From positions 444,916 through 508,915 of the forward strand of contig CAJNDS010001724.1 of the NCBI GenBank assembly GCA_905221605.1: 64,000 nucleotides of DNA. Reading direction: 5' to 3'. The number at the start of each line of letters is the position of its first letter. Positions within the stretch are counted from its first letter, which is position 1. The notes below the pieces were generated by a model. That model saw nothing but the letters and a program-made list of their open reading frames with translations, made no database searches and was not told the origin of the DNA. This stretch comes from Symbiodinium natans (taxonomy: Eukaryota > Sar > Dinophyceae > Suessiales > Symbiodiniaceae). This document shows positions 45,201-52,719 of the stretch, in pieces. Made by a program: the position numbers and the translations under genes.

Positions 45201-48200
45201 CGTTATGGTGAGTGTAGGGCGGATGGACGAAGCATTTCCGATTTCAACGGCCTCAAGGTCCACCTTAGCCCCAAGTTTGCTGTTCAACTCCTTGAGGACA
45301 ACCAAGCTACCATCACCATTCTCCTCAAAGGTGACAGCGAAAAACTACGTCACACCGATCGGACTCAACGCATTTCGTTTGCTTGGATCAAACAACAGTT
45401 CGAGCGTAACTTCTTCGAAATGATTAATGTTGACACCAAAGAGCAAGTAGCTGATATCTTTACCAAACCTTTCGCTGACCGAGGTAAATGGGAACATGCT
45501 CTTAGGCTCATCGCGCACGTCGATGCTCCTCTTCAGGGGGGACGGCAGTCTAAGGCACACGAGTCCGATGCTCATCTCATCAACAAGCCTGTCGTTCATG
45601 CTCACCCTGTGGTGAAGCCGTCGGGCGATCCTTGCGCAGTCGCAGCTGAGCTTACCAAGGACCGTGACTTCAGTACTAAGGCTTTATTGCGTGTAGCCCA
45701 GATCATGTACCCCAACAAAACCAAGCGAAAGATGATTAAGCTTGACAATCGCAGCTACTACCATATCTTTGGGCAGTGGTCTTACGGAGGAATGCAAGGG
45801 GTGACTAAGGCAACACGTCGGTGGCCTCAGATTGCCCGCTTCCTAAATGGAGTTGTACAAGCCCATGCTCCTAAGGACTTCACATGGAACTCGGTGTTGC
45901 TTAATAGCTGTACTGGTGCCTCTGTGCACAAAGACCATGGGAATGCTAAGGATAGCATGAGCTTTGCCCTCAGTGTCGGGGATTTCAAAGATGGTGAACT
46001 GTGGTTTGCGGACCCCCTTGTTTCATCTGAAGATGCTATTGTTAGGGTCGGCCCCAATGGTAAGCGCCTTAAGGGCCGTGCTGTGTCCACCCTGAACACA
46101 GCCATCATCTTTGATCCGCGAAATTTACACTGTGTGTTACCTTTCACTGGAACACGTTTCTCCATTGTTGCGTATACCTCCCGATCACAAGACGCACTGC
46201 AAGATCAAGAGCTCAATTCTTTGAAGTCGCTTGGATTCAGGCTGCCCCCACGTGCGGCCAGCGCTGCTTCTGCCCGAGAATACTCGAGGCCGTTGGGGTT
46301 CAAACGAATCATAGTCGAGTTTTGTTGCTCCCCCAACAGCAAACTAGGGCAGGATCGTAGCGCCCGTCAAGGATGTTATGTGTTGCGAGTCACCAGTGAG
46401 GATGACGTCTTGAAAGACTCTACATTGACTTCAGTTGTTCAGAAAATTAGTACCCTCTGCGACGAGGGGGGAGCATCTAAGCCAATTTTAGTTTATGCGT
46501 CGCTTCCGTGTACTGGTGGCTGTCCGTGGAATCGCATGACGCCTGACAGCCCAAAGTGGGAACAGCATCAGGAACTGTTTTGCAAACTCCTCAAGCAGTT
46601 CCGAAAATTCATTAGAAAGCTCAAAGAGTACAAACCACAGGTTGCCTTCGAACTCCCTAAGGATTGCGACTATTGGAAGTGGGACCATGTTCAGCATATG
46701 GTTAATGACCTTGGACTTGAGTTCTACCGTTGCGATGGTTGCATGTTGGGGATTACGAATCACCAAGGATTACCACTAAGGAAAGCTTGGACCATTGCGT
46801 CGTCGATTCCATTGCAGCGGCTGGCAGCGCACAAGTGTGATCGCAGTCATGTTCATGGCGAGTCTAGAGGCCAGGACCTTAAGGACAGTGAGAACTATTC
46901 ACATGCCATGACTGATTGCATCCACATTGATTGGAAAAGCTTTTGCGATAGGCGTTCTAATTATGCGGCATGTGCACAACAACAATTTTCGTGTAACCAC
47001 AAACACGCCTGCACTCACAAAACTGAACAAACTAACGCATTAGCTGCCTGCTGCATTCTCGCGGCAGATTTCTGCGCGCCGGACATGGAAGCCACCAACG
47101 CTGGAATCGTTGCACCGACGGAGGTCCTGCGCCAGTGGTGGGATCGGCGGTTATGGGAGACTTCATTGTCTTCCGAATACCGCACCATGGCGCCTTTCCA
47201 GGAGGATGAAGCCAGCGTGAACAACTTCTACAAGTATTTGCCGCGGCCACTGGCATGCGAATATGCCCTCAGTGACGTCAGGGAGGCTGGTTTGGTGGCC
47301 AAAATTGGAAGGCTCACCGATCAAGGCTTGGCCATGCTCCAGCCCGAGTCTACTCGAGGCCGTTTGCGCTACCTTGTCATCGTCGCAGACTCTACAACTA
47401 CGTTCCTCACTGAAGGAAATTGGAAGACAGATCTGCTGGCAGACATCAAGGCCAACCGCGGCAATGCGTTCCCACATCATCTTGGCGTTGAGTACATTCC
47501 TACATGGGGTGCGAATCTCACGCGGCTCGTAGAGCTCGCCGTGGGAAAAATCACCCAACTGGAGCGTGAAACTGGCGCCAGTGGTCAGGTGAGCATTGAC
47601 CTCATGATGATCTGGAACGGGAACGAGTTCGTCGGCGACAGAGGTCTGTTTTTGGACCCAGGCTTCAAGAGCAAGACGGAGTGGCTTCGTGGTTACCCGC
47701 ACATGGCAAAGGGGAGCTGGGAGTTCATTGGACCAAAGGTTCTCCGGGAGATAGGCAAGTTGGCGGATCTACAGTCAAGGGCGTCAGTGGGTACTGTGCT
47801 GCTCACGTCTGCGACCGACGCTGCCAACTACTACCTCCCGCGCGATTGGGGTACCATCATGGCGGATTTGCTCGACTACGCCGCCCAACTTGGGCTGGCC
47901 GTCAAGCATTTCAATACGCCTGCGAGCCAGATCCGCAAATTCGACCACTTTCACTTCCAGGAGGACAGCGCCTATCGTTTGCAGCTGTTGAGGTGGTTGG
48001 GTTTTACCGCCAGGATTATGGTCCTTCGTCACCAATGCTCCTTCTTCAAGGAAGCCGACATCGACCTGGTCCTGCAGAACTACGGCCACGTCTCAAAGCC
48101 TAACGTCAAGTTCGCCGTGGACGTGCAGGTGGAGGAGAAGCTCCTGAACCACTTCCGTAGAGGAAGAGTAGAGCCCACACATCAGCCGCTTGTCGAGGCT

Positions 48201-51200
48201 GACCCGTGGGACGACATCTACTTCCAAGGACCCCAGGAGCAGTTCCCCGACACCGCGCCGAACCACTTTGTCCACCGGGACTTCAAGGACCACGTTCACC
48301 TGGGAGATGGGGAATATGTTACCCGCGAGGACTACGACGAGATGATCAAGAAGTGCGAGGAAAATGCCCCCCGTCCAGGGGAGGCCGTCGTTGTTCCGTC
48401 ATCGTCGTCAACGGCGCGGGAGACTAAGGAGAAGCTCTTGGCCAGGGGGGAGGTCTACAGTCGTCAGCGGACCGACCCTGAGTCCAGTGCCCCCAAGCGG
48501 GCAAAGAAGGGCCCACACGAGGCTGTCTACGACGAGCCCATCAAGTCCGGCTACTACGCAACCGATGACGATTGGTGCCTCGTCGACATGCTGGGCCTCG
48601 ACTGGGACACAATCCATTTATGCCCACCGGAAGGTGAGGCCGAGTGGATTGACATCCTTCAGGACGAGATGCCGAACTTCAAGTATATCCACATTCCCCA
48701 GCATCACAAGACTGCCTTGTCCGGTATTGTCCGCGGCAAGGTCGTCCCAGGTCTGCAGGGCGATGGATTGTGGTGCTCTACAAGGAAGATCCTCGAGGCC
48801 TGGAACAAGAAGACGAACAAGGATTATGGCCTCGGGATGCTCCTCACTGTCGTCAAGAACGACAACCGCAGCAGGTTCCAGCTGCGAATTGACCGCAACC
48901 ACCCCCTCGCCGAGTACTACGGCCTAGGAGGCTACCCTACCCTTATTAGGGCGAACCAAGGCATCTCCAAAGATGCTATGAAAGGGGTGCCCGACTCGAT
49001 CCTTGCGGAGGCCTGGTTCAGCATGATCCCAGAAGCAGAGATGGATGAGCATTCTGCCACCTGGGAAGGTCGGCCGGTTTTGCCCCTGGAGAAGATTCCA
49101 CGCAGGCTCTACCACCGCACCTACAAGGATCGAGCCTTTGCCATCTTGGACTCCTGCTTTATCCCCGGGCACCACACCGCGAATGCCTTTGTGTATTTTG
49201 CCGACCGGGAGGTAGGGCCGGGAGAAAATGTCCCTGGCGTGAGAAGCGATCGCCCCGTGGAGGTGGTCGTCAACACCATGGATGCCCTCAGGCAAGGCGC
49301 TGGACTGTTCTACTCACGGTCCGAGGGCGTCCTCTGCAGAGAAGCGATCTCTGGATCGACGGTTCTCTACATCCGCGACACAAGGACCGATGAAATCTTG
49401 TGGTCTGCCGCGGATGGACCTGAGGGACAGGAGGAGGAAGAGAATGCCCCTCATGTAGAGGAGGCCGAACCTTCCGGAAGCATGGTCGTTGAAGCCGTGG
49501 GACCTCTCCAAGAAGTGCAGGAGGAGCCTGGTGTCGAGCATGAAGAAGCCCCGTTGGTCAAGGAGGAGTTCGACGTTCCCATCCTTGAGGAGGTCGAGAG
49601 CACCGTTCCTGAACTTCCACCTCTACACGTTCGCTTCAACACCGACGCCGATGTCATCGAGGTGTCGCCTTCAGGAAGGAACCGTTTGACTGAAGGTCAG
49701 TTGCAAGTGGTCCCTGATGAAGGAGTGGCTACCCGCTCTACGGCACCGGCAACACAAGCGCCGCGTCCTAGATGGAAAAGGGAAATCACGCAGATTCAGT
49801 GCGTCAATTGTGGCAAGCTTCGTCTCGAAGGTCAGCACAAGTGTTTCCACTGCGGCTACTACGTCGCCCGTGGGGCCACCCAGAGTGCCTTCAGAATGTG
49901 GATGGCGCGTGAGCGCTCCCATGTCTTGGACGCCCTGGCAGAGCAGTTTGGAAAGGGCCTTTGGGAGATGGATGCCGCGAAGATTCGCCAGGCCGCTGGA
50001 ACGCATGATTTGAGGGGACAGCAGAGCGTAGATGGCCGAGCTATCATGTTGGCACGCCAAAATCTCAAAGGCATCATGAAGCACGGCTACACGTCGATGG
50101 TGGACAAGTTCGACCAGGACGACACCTACGCGATCCACGCTATCAAGGGCGGCTGGACGAGAAGGCGGCTCACTATTCAGGACTGCGTGGCATGCGCTTA
50201 TCTCCCCAATCAAGGTCGTTCCCGCGAACAACGTGAGTTGGGCTACGGCTCCAACAAGGCCTGGGAGAATAAAAAGGTCAATCATGAGGGCCTGGCTCGC
50301 ATGGCGTTCTTCGACAAGAATGCCGACGATCTCGTCCTGGCCGGCCTCATCGACGACCCCAACCTCGAACCTATGGGCTACGCTTGGCTCGGCAACTTCA
50401 TGGGCGTGAAGGAATTCGCCCGGATCATCCGCGTCACCCGTGCGGTTTCCCACATCCTCACCTTCACGGAGGGCATCATTGGCATCCCGGACTTCGATGA
50501 GGAAGAGCATCTGGCAGTCTTTTTGGCCGAGATCCTCTCTGAGAATTATGGTGGGGCAAAGGAAACGTGCCGAAAGATGAAGGAATCGGCAGAAGCGTCC
50601 CGGGCCGCTCAGGCGCGGGCGGATACAAGAAAGGCATCGCAAAATGCCCCCCGTTATGGGGAGGCCGATCGTGACACGAATCGTGGCTGGTCGTGGAGCG
50701 ACAACTCTTGGTCGCAGGACGACTGGCATTCCTCAAGTTCCTGGCGTGACCGCCAGTGGCAGGATCAAGGATCCTGGTGGAGCTCGGGGAGTCGCAGTAC
50801 GGAGCACTCCCGTGGACCTTGGCGCTACGACCATCGAGATCGCAGCTGGTGAGTCCTGAGTTCCGCTTTTCTGATAAAGTAGCTTAGCATCTTGACCACA
50901 ACGCTCTGTTTTCCTTTCTTTTGAGGTCGATGCTGAGTGAACCACTGTATTGCACGAGCCACCTTTGTATCCCCGCCGGCGTTTCAAATTTCTTAAGCTG
51001 GTGCGCGGTGATCTGTGGCGTTGAACCTGAATTAAAACTCGGGTGAGCGCACTTTGAACATACAGTAGAAGAGCAAAATGCAGCACGTAGTGCTTGCCGT
51101 GGATTCGTTGACTGCGTTTCAGCATTCTCACGCTTCAACGAGGGGGGTGTATTTTATATCTGTGCATTCCCTCCACTTTTGCTTCCATGTATGTTGCACT

Positions 51201-52682
51201 TACTTGTGCCGCTCAAGCCCTCTGAGTAAAAAGGTTAGGCGCGCCCCTGCTCATGGCTTAACGGATAACAACTGGTGGATTTCCCAAACTATAGAGGGGA
51301 ATCACATGTTGAGTGGCCCTTGAAATACAAGTACCATCTCCGCACCCTAAACCCTAAACCCTAAGCCCTAAGCCCTAAACCCCAAACCCCAAACCCCAAA
51401 CCCTAAACCCTAAACCCTGACTGCAGGTCACAAGATGGACGTCCACTCTGTCGGACACCTTGCCTTTGGGTTCGGCCGTCTTTCATGGGTTCCCCCACCA
51501 ACCCCCCTCTACACTACCCCCCCCCCCACTAGGTTCCCTCCATAATTAAGGCTATTTAGGGATAACTAAGCCTAATTAAGGTACGTTAGCCCTGAGCCTT
51601 AAAACCTAAATCCTAAACCCTAAACAGGGGGTAACCTAGGGGTAGGGGGGGGGGGGGGTGGTAGTAGGGAAACCCGAAGGTTCCAAGGTTGGTCCCTTAT
51701 GTGCCAGAAAGTTCGTTGATGTGAGGGTTTAGGGTTTAGGGTTTCGGGTTTAGGGCCCAGGGTTTAGGGTTTAGGGTTTAGGGCCCAGGGTTTAGGGTTT
51801 AGGGTTTAGGGTTTCTTCAGGTTCCAACCCTAGACCTTAAACCGCTGGCGCTGTGTGGATCTGTAGTTGTTGAGGTAGTGGCTCTTGGTTGGGACGATAT
51901 AGGGGTAGGTTTGAACATGATCTTTTCATTCTCATTGCCCTCTTCCCCTATATAGCCCAAATAAAGCCCAACACAAGATTTATATAGGGCCCCCAAACCC
52001 ACCCCAGGATAGTAGAAAGCTGACGAACATGGACCAATTGCCTTGCCTGCCGTTGTGCCAGTGTGAGCATCCAAAATCCTAAACCCTAAATTACTAAACC
52101 CTAGACTTGGCACTTGGAGAAGGAGCTGCGCGGACAGGATTCATATTTCATGGGTTTCCCTACTACCCCCCTCTACACCTCTCCAGGTTCCCCCCTTGCA
52201 TAACCTTAATTAGGCCTAATTATCCCTAAATAGTCTTAATCATGGGGAGAACCTAGGGGGTTTAGTAGTAGGGGAACCCATGAAGATTGGGGGGTGGAGC
52301 GGGTCGAGGTAGTTCCGAACACTAAACCCTAAACCCTAAAGCCTGCTGAGCTTTGCATTCACCTTTGAGAAACTCAACCATACCACAAGGAGTCACAAGA
52401 GCTTTGACAAGAATAGACCTTAAACCCCGAAATCCTAAACCCTCAATGCACTCAACCCTAAGCCTTGTCCTGACTCCATAGTTTCTGAAGCCGCCAACCT
52501 CAACAACAGACTTGCCTACTGCAGTGCTGCAGGATAGGTATCGACATCATGTCCGACAAGCTGCCGCTACCCTCCATGGTTCTTGGGGACGTCTTTCTCC
52601 GAAAGGCACCCCCTACCCAATCTACAAGCCTGCGCGATTTACACACCTGCACATTGCGGAATTGTATATATGTATGTGTGAT

Positions 52683-52719
<37 letters not shown>

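Larger units (their letters stand above)
37620..51293 (+). mobile_element. complete Ty1/copia LTR retrotransposon with extended polyprotein
   Basis: 13,674 bp between a GAGGG target duplication. Order: LTR, PBS-like site, gag with CCCH fingers and protease, integrase, reverse transcriptase, RNase H (the Ty1/copia order, with integrase before RT), then about 1750 further residues with several enzyme-like domains, polypurine tract, LTR. The LTRs are identical, implying recent insertion. It lies in an intron of the aspartyl protease gene, in the same orientation. It is much longer than usual copia elements (commonly about 5-9 kb). The interior has no telomere-like heptamer arrays. Confidence 0.93.

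Noticed and set aside
51078-51323. 81-codon frame over the 3' LTR
   Set aside because: Runs through the polypurine tract and LTR; no retroelement gene is expected there.
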